Origin: Benincasa hispida
Taxonomy: Eukaryota; Streptophyta; Magnoliopsida; Cucurbitales; Cucurbitaceae
Length of the DNA stretch: 64,000 nt
Direction: 5' to 3'
Assembly: GCF_009727055.1 (NCBI RefSeq)
Contig: NC_052359.1
Span: 26,474,336-26,538,335 of the forward strand
Both the position numbers and the translations under genes were made by a program. Shown here one piece after another: positions 44,813 through 56,691 of this stretch (positions are counted from its first letter, which is position 1; each line of letters starts with the position of its first letter). Under the pieces are notes generated by a model. That model was not told the DNA's origin. It saw only the letters and a program-made list of their open reading frames with translations, and did no database searches.

Positions 44813-46524
44813 TGATAACTGGAAGAAATGCCAGTTATTATAAGTCTTTTATTTAAATTATAAGGGCTAACAGGTAGAAAACGTAGTAATAATACATAGA
44901 ATTTGTGAAATTTTGAGTTTTGCGTCGATTAGCACCTAAATCCTCACTGACCCAATATTATGTGTTATTTCGTGCCAAAGTGTCTATATTTGTAGCTATC
45001 GAAGGAATCAAACGCATGCGTTCGAAGCTAACAATCACAGACAAACGCATGCGCTGAAACTAGTCTACTGTAAAGACGACGCAGATGACAATCACATACG
45101 TCTAACGCATGGAAGTTGCGGTAAACACATGCGTCTAATGCATGGAGAAAACGGTGAACAAATAGAGAATGTGGCCACGGATTGACAACCATAATAGGAG
45201 ATCGCAAGATGGGTAGAACGCATTGATAACTTCAGCTGAATTCAGCTCAGACGCATACCTTGGGAGTATCAACAAGATAAGGTGATGTGACAATGCCCAT
45301 ACCACGACAAAAAGCAGCAATGAGCCATACCTTCATCATTACAATTGTCGGCGTCCAAACTCTATAAATAGCCCTTGAGACCTTCATTTTAAGACATTCG
45401 AGCTTTTGCCTCAAGGCAGAAGATTGTGATCACAAATGAGAGCCTGAAAGAGATTTTCAGTGAGAACTCTTCATCTCCATAACCAAACCGAGTGACGATT
45501 GGAGCATTCACCGGAGATAGAGCTTGAGAGAGACATCCCCACCATTCAATCATGGCACTATCGGCAGCCTTGACGCAGAGTCCTTCATCTCCCTTCTAAT
45601 CTCTGTATTGTATTACATTTTAGCTTGAGATATTAAGATATTTTGTGATCAATGCAAATCTTCATTCCTTCATTGTCGTCTTCTTCATCATCTCTATCTT
45701 TATCATAGTTTATCTTCAGCATTTATTTATGAAAGTTAATCGCATGCTTAATCGTGTAGCCTAGAGATAGGACACATGTAGCAACCCACCGAGAGGTGTG
45801 CGTTGTGCGAGTATAGTGAGTTAATCCTCTTTGTTTGGTGAAAGGTTGTGGCAACGCCTGTCTATGGGATGTTGCATTACTTGTCTATAAGTTAAGTAGC
45901 CGCGTCCAACTACCTGAGAAGGTAAGAGATGGAACGCATTAAGCAAGGTTTGTATTATTCTTAGAGATAGGCATAATCTTATGCTTGACGCAACCATGCA
46001 CTATAGAGATATAATCATGCGGCTGACCACCGAGAGGTGTGATGCGTTAGTGCAACGAGCTGGGATTACTCGGGCAATTTAAGATAGTAAATATTACTAT
46101 GCGTTATTGGTTGTTGTGTTTCTTATTCTCATTGCAAGTCTTCTATTGCTCAATCTGTTTAGTTAGGAGTAGGAGTAATCTGTAAAACATTTATACCTTC
46201 TTCGCTTTATTTTTATTCTTATTCATCGCCTCAAACGCATCACTTCACAAATATTATTGAGTGACAAGTCCCCATGTTCGACCTTGGATTAGCCGAGAAA
46301 CTTGCGTTTTTGTTATATTTGGCCCAAGCGTAAGAAAACTTATGATAGGAACGCGTGGTCATTTCATGTTAAGATTAACGCATCATCATTCCGACGCATG
46401 ACCTCAGACGCATGGGAGCAAACGCATCAGTTATGTCTAACGCATGATTTCATGTTCAAACCCATCCATCCTTAAAATGATAAAAATAAAACAAAATAAA
46501 ACTTGTTCCTCAAATATCCCAACA
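44813..46524 (+). mobile_element. Solo Athila-like LTR, 1712 bp
   Basis: It starts TGATAACTGG and ends ...AACA with a perfect 5-bp target duplication CCTAT (44808-44812, 46525-46529). The first 28 bp form a terminal hairpin. TATAAATA lies at 45363-45370. U3 has ACGCATGCG-type motifs (45010-45260). The U5 block 'gcaacccaccgagaggtg' (45780) is shared with 29005. It interrupts an older minus-strand ORF remnant. Confidence 0.9.
45363..45370 (+). promoter_or_regulatory. TATA box of the solo LTR
   Basis: TATAAATA 550 bp from the LTR start, followed by a conserved R region with 'gagtgacgattggagc' (45489), similar to 28676. Confidence 0.6.
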
Positions 46525-46529
46525 CCTAT

Positions 46530-47660
46530 CTTCTGATCATGGCAAGATCGATGACTGGTTTAACTTTATAGAATTCCTAGGGCCACATTTAATCATCTTC
46601 TGATTCATAGTCCCTCCTAAGTTGATGAAGAGAGTCTTCCTGATGTAGTAAATGAGTATAATCCATTCTAGATAGATGGTGGTGTCTTGCGTTGTTGGCA
46701 TGATCCGGTGCTTGATGAATTAGAGTCATATAGCCAACCTGTCTTTAATGTCTCCAGGCCTCAGGTGCGACATTCGATTGAAGAGAGCACCCATTTACCT
46801 CTTTACACTCCCACCATCCTGAGAGCATACATTCTCATGAAGCTCTCTTATTTATGCTCATTTGGGACTAGGTGAGAAAGTTAATGGTGCTCAGAGAGAA
46901 ATCCACCTCCACTCCTCTAACGATGGAGATGCTCTTATCAAGTTGCATCCCCAGGTAAAACTCCCTCTCCCTGGATGCTGGTGGGCAAAGCTTGTTTCCA
47001 TAAATTCTTCCATTCATAACGGGCCACCATAGGTGATGAATGGTGATAGCTCACCAGCCTGATCAGAAAAGTCATTCTCCTCGAATATCTCCCTTTTCCT
47101 CAAAATCTCTATCCTTCTGGCCAATGCATCTTTTTCCTCATCTTCGTCACTAGATGACAAGATTACAACTCTGGGAGCATTCTTCATTCTTGGCCTCTTT
47201 ACCTCAAATTACTCCTTTCTTTCCTCATTTCTTTTCTTGCTAGTCAATCTTGTGACTTTCTTGGGAGCCACTTGCTTAGGCACAGATTGCCTAACCTCCT
47301 CTTCTTGAACTTTTTCCACAATTGTAGAGTTATTCTACTTATCTTCCTCTGAACTATGCTCTCCAGCCTCATAAGTGAAGATGTCATCAAACTCTTCCTC
47401 CTCTTGGACATAGGCCTTCCCTTCTCTCTATTGGAAGGGCTCTGTAGTCGCATCAGCTTCCTTAGGTTGCTCAGGGGCTTCAAACTCTAGTGTCTATTAT
47501 GGTAGGGGTGATGTGGTTGCATCATTTACTATTTCTTTTACTTCTCTTTCTTAGCTCGTTGCTTGCTTCAGAACCTTCTTGCTTCGTGTTTTGATTTTCT
47601 CTCTCACTAGATAGTGGCTCTTTCCATATCTTTTCTTATTTCTTCCTCTTCATCTTCTTA
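46530..47660 (-). pseudogene. Remnant of charged ORF with plant-transposon domain
   Basis: On the minus strand a Lys/Glu-rich part (47160-47660) leads into 'RPRMKNAPRVVILSSSDEDEE', then 'RRIEILRKREIFEENDFSD', then after a shift 'REFYLGMQLDKS' and 'VRGVEVDFSLSTIN'. The last two resemble the start of the 'VRDFYRG...VSFSVRDINEIY' domain at 58295. Frameshifts and stops are frequent. It looks like an older relative of the second ORF of the 52244 element. Function unknown. Confidence 0.55.
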
Positions 47661-47690
47661 CTCTTTTATGAGTGGCAACAAATTATAGAT

Positions 47691-48130
47691 AACTGAGGTC
47701 TTAGTGGAAGCATATAATATCGATGAAGTAATAGACTTGGAGTATTCAAAGTCTCGAATCCCATAGGACTAGATCGATTTTTAAGTTGATTGTGACTATG
47801 TACCAATGAAACCAAGGTAACCAATGAAAAGTTTTCATTGAGTTAGGTGAGTAAAAAGATTAAAAATGGTAACATTGGTGATCGAACAGGATAATGAGTT
47901 ATACATGAACCTTGCGATGTTTCAACCATGCGGGTATTATGTCTTAAGTGATGTGGTTGCATCATACCAAGATAATGAGTTATATATGAACAGAAATCCT
48001 AATGCCCAGTTTGGCATCGCATAAGTTCCATGCGATAAGAAGAAACATGATTGTAAATGTAACAGACACGTGGGTGGTAGAAGTCAAATAAAAAAGATCA
48101 AGTTGGTAGCTGATGTGAAAGGTTTGTGAT
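47691..48130 (-). mobile_element. Tat-like LTR U5 fragment
   Basis: Related to 39440-39600 around 'tcgaatccca' (47755). A 'gataatgagttata.atgaac' piece occurs twice (47902 and 47970). Probably a diverged LTR end; boundaries not clear. Confidence 0.35.
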
Positions 48131-48149
48131 AGAGCCAATGAACTTTTAA

Positions 48150-49580
48150 CGCGAGGCAGGTGTTCGGGATAAAATCGGTGTTAATTCAATTTAACCCAAG
48201 AAAAATTAAAGTTATAAATCAAACTACAACTAAAACTAACAAGTACTTATAGTGGAAGTAAGAGGTGAATCCACAAGGAACCTCTATTATTTGGCAAGAT
48301 TAACTTTTTGAATTCCAAAAATGTAACAAATAGGGGGTTTGTTTGTTAATGAAACTAAGAAAAGTAAAACAAGATTTGATAGGAAACTTTAGTAATGAGA
48401 GGAATGAGAGAGATTATGTAATAAAATTCAATGGAAAAAGAATCTTGGGGATTTTATATAGATTAAGCTAATTCTATCATAGACTTAATAAAATTCATGC
48501 AATTAAATTGTTTCGTAGTTCATTAAAGATTACCCCTAATGCCCTAATTAGCCAATTAAAAAATTAGCCCTAATTTTGTTCTTAATTACTTCCTAAAGAA
48601 ATTCCACAATTAACCTCTAAATTGCATTAAACTCTTGGGTTTTCTTAACTATGACATCTTAAAACTCAAAAGACTGAACAATCAAGCATGAGTATATGAA
48701 TGTTCTAAATTAGTGGATTCTTTCAAGAGTATAGGAAAAGAAGTCCAAACTTTCAATCAAGATAACTAATTCTTGTAACCTAATTACAATTTTGCTATAA
48801 AGCCATGTAATTTTGCATACATAAATCAACTAAATCTGATTTGTCAGTTCATTTTTAATTGATTCCATTAAAAATCTCAACAAGAACATTCAAGAACAAC
48901 AAATTACATGAAAGAAATTCAAGAAAAGTTTCAAGAAATTGCTAATCTACATAATCCCCAATAAAGAAATTACCTACTCATGGAGAGGAAAATTCTTCAA
49001 AAAATCTATTGAGTCTTGCATTGAAATGTACAAAAGATTGAACAAAAATTAACAAAATCTCTCAAGAATTACAAAGAAAAGCTCTCTAGTTCGTCAAAAA
49101 TGATATCTCTCTCTATGAAAATCTGAAAAATCTGAAGCTTTTATCTATTGAGGGTCGCAGTGTTGCGACCCTACGATTGTGCAGGTATGATGCTCGTTTG
49201 TGCATATGCGCACGCGCTTTATTTTTTTTCTGTCAATCTTTGGAGTATTGCAACGCTGGAGCATTGCGACACTGCCCTGTTTTGCAACATTTTGATGCTT
49301 TCTGTCTTATAGCGTTGAACTAACGTTGGAGTATGTTTTGGAGAAAGCGTTGCGATGCTTTGAGTGGTGCTGAAGTATATTGAATTAGTTCAATTGAGGG
49401 GTAGAATAGTAATTTGCCAACTCCTTTTCTTTTTAGTTGATTCTTTTGCCTAATTTGACTACATTTAGCTCCATATTTCTTATAATGACTCCTAAGTGTT
49501 GGGATTAGATTTTACCTACAAAATGAACGTTTTAAGCAAACAATTAAGATAAAATTGAGAGAATTAACACTACGAATATA
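48150..49580 (-). mobile_element. Tat/Ogre-like LTR, reverse
   Basis: Reverse orientation relative of the LTR at 1-1140: U5 side 48200-48300, 'ttctatcatagac' at 48472 pairing with about 875, and U3 side 49150-49400 rich in GCAACGCT/GTTGCGAC motifs like positions 1-200. U3 continues to about 49580, where it matches 13510-13565. Confidence 0.55.
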
Positions 49581-49608
49581 GCTCTTTTCAAGACGTATTA
49601 GTACGCAA

Positions 49609-50791
49609 TGCATCATGCTATAGAATTTAATGCATGGTGTTAGTATAATCATTAGAAAGAGACGCAGAACCTTCTTCTCGATGCCTATAAATAACCTATA
49701 AGATCAAAGGTAAAGATATAGGAGATATAATCAAGAAATTGGGCAGGCTTTGCAAAATTTTCCATCCCTCATCCACCATAACCACCCTCTCCGTAGCTTT
49801 TCCTTGAGGAATTTTCGAGTGAATACTCAAGGCTTCTCTCTGAAGAGGATGAAGAAGAATGTGACAACCATCACAACCGTTGTGAAGCAACCTCGAAATA
49901 AGCCAAAGGAACCAGGAAATTCCAAACCACGACTTGACTTTCTATCCTTGTCTTTTCATTTCACTTTTTGAATAGTGTTTGTATTATTGTGTAAGATTGA
50001 AAAAAACTTCATTATTAATATGATGCCTTTACATTTTCTCACCTATCCATATTTTTATTGTCGAGCATGAGGAACTAAATTCATAATAGGTTAGGAATGA
50101 TAAAATTAACATGTACTAAGTAATGCATAAGTAATCATTCATCTTGTTTAATGCGAGCTTCATGAACTATTTGGATCAAATCGAGAGATTTCTCTAGATA
50201 GAACTAATCACTGCTTGAAAAAGTAAAGGATTTTAGATTTCATTAAACAAGAGAAGAAACACCTTTGGAAATAAAGATAGAATTTTATGCATGAAATACT
50301 CATCGCATGCATCCTAGAAATAAGACATTGTGGCTTAATGCACTGAGAGGTATAGTTTATCATTATGAGAAAATTGCATGAATACGTGGCTTATGCATTG
50401 CTTGGGAAACATTGGTGAATATTTTTCTCAACCCTACTTTGTTTATTGAAATTTCGTACTTTTCTCACCTCAAGCTGCTTCATTCCAAATGGTGATTGTC
50501 ATTGCACATTCACCAACTTCCATCGCATCGTCACTCACATCCACCACGTAAACACTAGTGTAGGTAGTAAGATAGATTAAACAACCAAGTTCATCACATA
50601 TTTGTGAAAAATTCACGTTAAGATCAACGAAATCATTTCATTTCATCATTAGGCATAATCCTTGTGTTCGACCATGGACTTCTCAAGACTCTGATTGAAC
50701 TTGCACTTAGGTTCAATTAGATAAAACCATGAGTTTATAAGTTTAAAGGATAGTTCAGTTTTAATCCCATCGCATCAATAGAAATGCATCA
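49609..50791 (+). mobile_element. Athila-like LTR
   Basis: A possible start TG at 49609 is followed by CATCATGC...GCATGGTG, a weak form of the terminal hairpin. TATAAATA is at 49686-49693, unusually close to the start, so U3 is shortened. The end '...atgcatca' (50791) resembles the LTR end before the PBS at 17395. It abuts the LINE remnant at 50797. No target duplication was found. Confidence 0.5.
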
Positions 50792-50796
50792 AAAGG

Positions 50797-51850
50797 CATT
50801 CATGGCCAATGATGATGTTATTCATAACTATTCTTCCAGTGACAAATGTTGATTGGAACATCGAAATCACATCATTCAATACGAATTTGAGTCGATTGGC
50901 TATGAATTTTGTCACTATTTGTGAATACATTATAAAGGCTTATAGGTCTGAAATCATCCACTATGCGTGGGTTCTAGATTTTGTTGGAAACATTTGGTCA
51001 TCACGGGAGGAGAAAGAGGAAAACATACTTTTGTAATAATTAAGAAACGTTTCTTTAATAACATATTCCTCTTCAAACCATGAATCATCTTTAGTTACAA
51101 TGTCATGTATTTCATTTTTTTTATCCTTATTGATTATTTATTATGAAACCATCTTGAATTCTGGTATCCCCATTTTAATCAACATTCCCTGTATCTTTGG
51201 TCCCAGTAAATTTCTTCTTCTTCAAGGAATTTTTCTAATTCAAACTCGATAAGGTGAACTTGATCAAAGTCTACATTTGAGGGGTTCTCATGAGCTATTT
51301 GAAGGACTCTTTTACAATCCTCAATTCTTGAGGTTAGTTTTTAAGAGTACTTTACCCCATTTTGATAAGAAATATGAGCATAGTTTTAAGCTTTCCTCAA
51401 GAGAAACGTTAAAGAGGGTTTCCCCCAAAAACAAGAATCAATGATAAATTTTCTTTTATAATCTTCTTTTTATGTCCAAATTTCTTTAAACATAAAGCTC
51501 CTTAAACTTCTTCTAATCTTAGTTTTATGAGTAATTTCCATCGGCTACGATCAGAAAATAACCATCTCATGTGCATAACTCTTATTCGACAAAAGAGATC
51601 CCAAAAAATGTTGTAATCTATCTAGCCTTTCCCATATGAGGTTTCTGTTTCTTTATCCATACCAAGTGAAACGAGGGCCACGATAGCCAATGTCAACTAA
51701 ATGACAGTTATCTAAAGCTTCTTTGCCACTAAGGAATCCCATAGCTTTAGAAGGACCACCTTGTTTTTCACTATCTTATAGGATCTCCTTAATGTCACCC
51801 CCTATTAGGCTCTCAGAGCCAAGGGGTACTATTTAGTCTTTAAATAAGAA
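50797..51850 (-). pseudogene. LINE (L1-type) endonuclease/RT remnant
   Basis: Minus-strand frames give, in order: GDIKEIL (51779-51799), a decayed GDFNEIL endonuclease motif; 'VDIGYRGPRFTWYG'; 'NLIWERLDR'; 'KSYAHE'; 'FMFKEIWT'; 'LEEEEIYWDQRYREC'; 'DFRPISLYNV' near 50945; and 'IANRLKFVLNDVI...QSTFVTGR' to 50797. This is the order of the end of the AP endonuclease domain and the start of the LINE reverse transcriptase. Several shifts and stops are present. The RT centre, including its catalytic box, is missing because the sequence is cut at 50797 by an LTR. Confidence 0.8.
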
Positions 51851-52243
51851 CCCATGTTAAATGCTTCTTGTGGGATTCAAAATATCTGTATATCTCTATA
51901 AATCTCCAAATTCTAAATTTCCATTTCATTTGGGAGTCAATGTGATGGGATGAGTAGGATTGAATGGTTACATCAATTGAGTCTTTTCAGAATAGGCAAA
52001 GACGTCCTTTAGCATCCAAACTATTTGAAGGAATTGAATCCTTGTGCTAAAGCGTGCAATCGTTGGTTACCTTAATTGTGTTGAATGAACTTTAAACAGA
52101 TCAATAAAACAGAAGAATTAAACATGCTATTAGGAAATTTAAAGGCAAAGGATGTTACCTTTCAAGATCAACTTTCAAAACCTTCACCCTATAAGTATAA
52201 AAACCTTAGAGCACTCCACAAACTGATTCCATCGGCAGGACAC
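51851..52243. other. Spacer, nothing assigned
   Basis: No protein or repeat end seen. It may be more of the LINE, or part of the copia LTR that resumes at 62186 beyond the Athila-like element. The last five bases (52239-52243, GACAC) are the left target duplication. Confidence 0.35.
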
Positions 52244-54091
52244 TATTAATTTGTAGAAATACAAGTTATTTATGTTGCCTTATTTAGATATTGCGGCCAA
52301 AAGAGAAGGAATATGCGTCGATTGTATGAAAATAAGCTCAGAAATACAATAAATATAAATTATCGCAATTACACCCACTAACATCATTAAGATAGTAGAA
52401 GAGGATATTTCTACTCTGTTTTGCAAGAAACCAAGTCACCACTTGCGATCAAGGCTCAACGAGAAGCTGAACAACGCATCTCTGTTATATTGCGCCTGTC
52501 AATCAATGATGAAGAGACGATTAACGCAATGACGGCATAATGCGACAATCTATCCCGAGTTGAATTTCAACTACATGCAGTAAAAAAAATAACACCGCAT
52601 GTGAGCAACCGATCGAAAGATGCAGCTGAACAACGCAAATAGGGAGGATTGTGACACGTGTACAACTAACCGTTGTGCAGATTTGATGGTCTGATTGCAT
52701 AACAGATATTCTTCCATCTTCGGAAATTCCATAACAAGAAGTGGGGTCCATAAGTCAAGAGTCAAAGCTTTTTACCTATAAATACCCCCATAGAATTCAG
52801 AGAAGATTTACTGGATATGAGGGCTAATTGATGCTAGATAATTGAGAGAGAGAGGCTAAGCTAAGTACTGATCGGAAGAAATCTGGGAAGAGAAGAGACA
52901 AGGTCGAGAGATGAGTCTCAGTGCGATTCTGCTAGATCCCCGCCATGAAGCTCTGTGCTTAGATCCCTACTACCGATTGAGTAAGCCTGAGAGGGAAGCT
53001 CATCCTTTCGCACAATCCATCCACGCCGGCAAGAAAATCTCCATCCAAATCGGTGCTAAGACGTTAGTGTTTATTTGTATTTGTTTCTAACTCTATTTCA
53101 TCAATCGTATTTCATTCTCTTAATCTCTTCATTCACAAATCATGTATCAGACGTAAAATAGTGTTATTGAATGTCTCGATCACTTTCATTTCCACTTTTC
53201 TGTCTATTTCCGCTCCTCCATTAATTGATTTCTCCATGAAGTTTTCGTAATACCTTGGTAATTAATATGGATTAAACAAGTAAATTAATTTGTGCTAAGG
53301 AGACGTTTAGCTAAGGCATGCTAGACAGTATCTTCACCTATGAGAGCAGAAGTGAAGATGTCATACTGATCTGTCGAGAGAAGGTTAGAAGAATGCGTTA
53401 ACTAAAGCAAGTAGTACTTCCAAAGATAGAAGCAACCTTGCATTCATTACGTTCGTCCCTGTTTCACCACAGAGATGTGGGAACGCGGCCGATCACCGAG
53501 AGGTGTACACCAAGGGAAAAGCGGAACCGTAATTATATCTTGAACGCAATTAAGGAACTTACGATGTTTGTATTAATTATCTTCTCTGTTTCTGCTTCAC
53601 ACATAAGACTTGTCACCGCATTATACGATCTTTGTAAATCTTCACAGCTAGTCTTGACCTCAGTATCTTGTATCATGAAACCTGTATCTTGTATCATCTT
53701 AGCTTAGATTTACTTTATTACAATTTACTTTAACACAATTTATGTATTATCGCATTTTTACTGCTTTACTTTACTTTATCGCATGTTTAGTTACTTGTAC
53801 ACAGACTCTTTTATAAATTGAAAAACCCCTGGTCGCATATATCACAAACATAATGCAATAACCTCAAACAGTCCCTTTGTTCAACCTCGGATCACACCGA
53901 GAAACTTGCGGTGAAATTATACTTGGTTTCAATGCAAGGAAACTTGTGACAACGCACAACATACTACAAAAACATTCATTAATAACGCATATCTAGAAGT
54001 AGTATCACATATCATCGCATAAAATCTATGTCATCAAGTTTATGGCATGGACTTGCATCGTGCTAAAAAAAATACGTGTTACAAATTTACA
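52244..54091 (+). mobile_element. 5' LTR of the Athila-like element, 1848 bp
   Basis: Ends TA...CA: the start is TATTAATTTG where the 3' LTR has TGATAACTTG. It keeps a 25-bp segment after the start that the 3' LTR lacks. TATA is at 52777-52784. U3 carries ACGCAT, CCGCA and GCGAT motifs. Confidence 0.92.
52777..52784 (+). promoter_or_regulatory. TATA box, 5' LTR
   Basis: TATAAATA 533 bp into the LTR, with the same position and context in the 3' LTR (60866-60873). Expected promoter for genomic RNA. Confidence 0.65.
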
Positions 54092-54097
54092 AGTTTA

Positions 54098-54115
54098 TGG
54101 CGCCGTTTTCGGGGA
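54098..54115 (+). promoter_or_regulatory. Primer binding site, tRNA-Asp type
   Basis: TGGCGCCGTTTTCGGGGA, six bases after the LTR. It differs from the usual TGGCGCCGTTGCCGGGGA at two positions. Confidence 0.88.
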
Positions 54116-54210
54116 CTGGTTAAGAGTTTATTGCTTGAGTTTGTTTGTGGTGTTTTGCAGGACAGATCTCGTTGTACTAGCTGTTCACGCGGAGAGCAGC
54201 TTAACGGTTT

Positions 54211-55690
54211 ATGAGTATTGGTGCTGAACCAGAATTCGAAGTTGACCCTGAGATCGAGCGTACCTTTCGCGCATGGGCACATCAGAATCAGATAAGCCGA
54301 AAGAAAGCAGCGAGTATGGCAGATAATAACGACAATGCGATTCCCATAGTAAATCAAGAGGCTGTTAGGCCAGCGTAGGATCCTATTTTCCTGGCTGCTG
54401 ATCGCAACATCCCCATGAAGAATTATGAGGCACCCAACCTGTATGATTTTTCGCCTAGGATTTCAAGGCCTATGTCAAGGAGAACGCAAGGTTCAAAATA
54501 AAGTTGGTCATGCTACAAATGATCCAAAATGCAGGGCAATTTGGGGCTCTGCAAGGTGAAGACCCGCATGCCCACTTGACCAGCTTTGTCGAAATGTGCG
54601 GCAACTTCTCACTACCTGGCGTTACCCCGGAGAGTATTAGACTATATTTATTCCCTTACACCTTGAGGGACGAAGCCAAGAGGTGGGCTCACTCACTAGA
54701 GCCAAACGATATCACATCATGGGACCAACTGGTGGAGCGATTCATGAAGAAGTTCTTCCCCCCGGCCGTCAACGCAAGGCGACGAAAGGATATGCTGAAC
54801 TTCGAGCAAATGGAGAATGAAACCTTGAGCACCGCCTGGGTACGATTTAGAAGATTGGTGAAAAACTGCCCGTATATCGAAATACCCGATTGCGTGTTGA
54901 TGGAGACCTTTTATAACGACCTGAATATATCGACGTCTGTTGCTGATGCCTCCACGGGAGGAGGTTTTATGGACAAAACGTATACTGAGGCTAAAGTCAT
55001 CCTTGATTGCATATCGCGGAACATGGATGACTGGATTGATGATGGCTATGGAGGCCGAGGCGCCGAACGAAGAAAGAATGAAACTGCCATTGTCCCTTTG
55101 GAGACAATGACCACGTTGGTCGCTCAGATGGTCGTGGTGACCTCCATCCTTCAATTGATGGCAATCAATCAAGGAGTCATCCCCCAGCAATCAACACAAC
55201 CCGTTGCGCCGACTCAAGTGGCCCAATAAGTTGCGTTAATTGTGGAGGGGCTCATGTGGCAGAAATGTGCCCATCGAATCTCCAGCAAGTATGCGCCATC
55301 CAAAACACCTTCAGCAACACCTACAATTCTGGCTGGAGGAGCCATCCTAACTTTCGTTGGGGAGGCAATCCTAACCAATGAGGGCCAATCAACAATCAGA
55401 GTAGCAGTCGAGGAAATCCTCCTTTTCACCATAACTCAAACCAAGGGTAACCAAAGCAATCGTATAACCAGCAACTCTCATCTTCAAACACCTCTGAAAG
55501 CTCATTGGAGGCTCTGCTTAAAAAATATATGGACATAAATGTCGCAGTAATGCAAGCGCAAGTGTCTTCAATTCGAAACTTGGAGATCCAAGTGGGCCAG
55601 CTGGCATCTGAGCTGAGAAATAGAGCACCAAGAACATTGCCCAGCAACTCTAAAGCCCCGAGATCCAATGGAAAGGAGCAATGTCCCTAG
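54211..55690 (+). pseudogene. gag: Athila-type gag, frameshifted
   Basis: Starts at ATG 54211 (MSIGAEPEFEVDPEIER). A TAG at 54376 and a shift near 54500 break it. The longest part, 54504-55229, holds the core 'GEDPHAHLTSFVEMC', 'LFPYTLRDEAKRWAHSL', 'ITSWDQLVERFMKKFFPP' and 'ADASTGGGFMDKTY'. A shift at about 55230 leads to the zinc knuckle CVNCGGAHVAEMC (55232-55270, CX2CX3HX4C). Then, after two stops, come the C-terminal 'LEIQVGQLASELRNRAPRTLPS' part and an end at 55690. It is closely similar in plan to the gag at 17555. Gag would form particles and bind RNA. The reading stops where the protease would begin. Confidence 0.9.
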
Positions 55691-56556
55691 GACATTCGGC
55701 AGGCAAGCCGGACCGCCTGTAGGGATGTGGATTGCGCTCACTCAAAGAAACGCATCTTCCGGTCCATATCTCACATCTATGTTTAATGCTTTCTTTAAAC
55801 TCATGTCTTATTGAATTCCTAAATTTTGTCTTTACTTCTTCATTTAATTCGTTTCTTGATTTTATGAATTTAATTCTTCATTTATTTCCTTTGCATTTAT
55901 TTTTGTACCACCTTTAATTCTTTTAACTTTTCTATATTTAATGCATTAGTCCTTAATTGGTGAATGATTAAGAAATAAAGGGAAATTTATTGTCGCAAGT
56001 TATAGCAACTTGCATTAATGAAAAATAAATAAAATGAAATGAAATAAATAAAATGAAACAATCAATATCTAGTATGCAAGGCGATAATGGATGCATCTTA
56101 AACCAAGCAAGATACGTTTTGCGTTCATCCAACTTAAATGCGTTGAAACCGAGGGGTGTTTGCATGCGTATGTATCCTTTGCCCTTCTTTAGCAAAATGC
56201 ACTATGTTGAGGTAGTGTTGCATTAGTATCAATGTCGTGCACCCGATCCTCTAGAAATGTGTTTAGTTAAGGGGTGTGTTGCAGGGATGCATGTGTTATT
56301 GCCTGTCCTCTGCGAAGATGCAGTTGCGTGGGTGAACACGTTGAGTTAAGCTTTACATTGCATCCATTCGAATAAAAAATTAAATAAAATTTTTTTTGTC
56401 ATTTGAGGAGTCCAATCGTTTCATATCCCAAATCAATGATGATTCTACAGACGAAAGGACGTTTTTCTGAAATTTCATAAATGAGGGAAGTTCGAGCGAT
56501 GGGCCTTTTAAGTGTCTCGAGACCTGTCACCACGAAAATAACGTTGGACCCCAACC
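55691..56556 (+). other. Non-coding interval replacing pol
   Basis: About 870 bp with no protein. It sits exactly where protease, RT, RNase H and integrase (about 4 kb) lie in autonomous elements. AT-rich to 56070, then GC-richer toward the promoter-like block. Confidence 0.7.
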
Positions 56557-56564
56557 TATAAATA
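56557..56564 (+). promoter_or_regulatory. Internal TATA box before second ORF
   Basis: TATAAATA 135 bp before the ATG at 56692. It is followed by a short CT-rich leader containing 'aaaccctag' twice. It resembles a plant promoter and could drive a separate transcript. Confidence 0.5.
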
Positions 56565-56691
56565 GGAACCCTTCCCTGTCTGTGAACTCTTTACCTCATT
56601 TTGCAAACTGAAAACCCTAGTGCCCAGCATACAAAGCTTTCTTCTTCCTAAAACCCTAGCGATTTTTCCAGTCCTCCCAAGCTTATCATCC

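Noticed and set aside
50809..51036. 75-residue plus-strand frame
   Set aside because: The minus strand reads as LINE reverse transcriptase; the plus frame is its shadow.
54717..55190. 157-residue minus-strand frame
   Set aside because: Antisense to the gag core; no family likeness.
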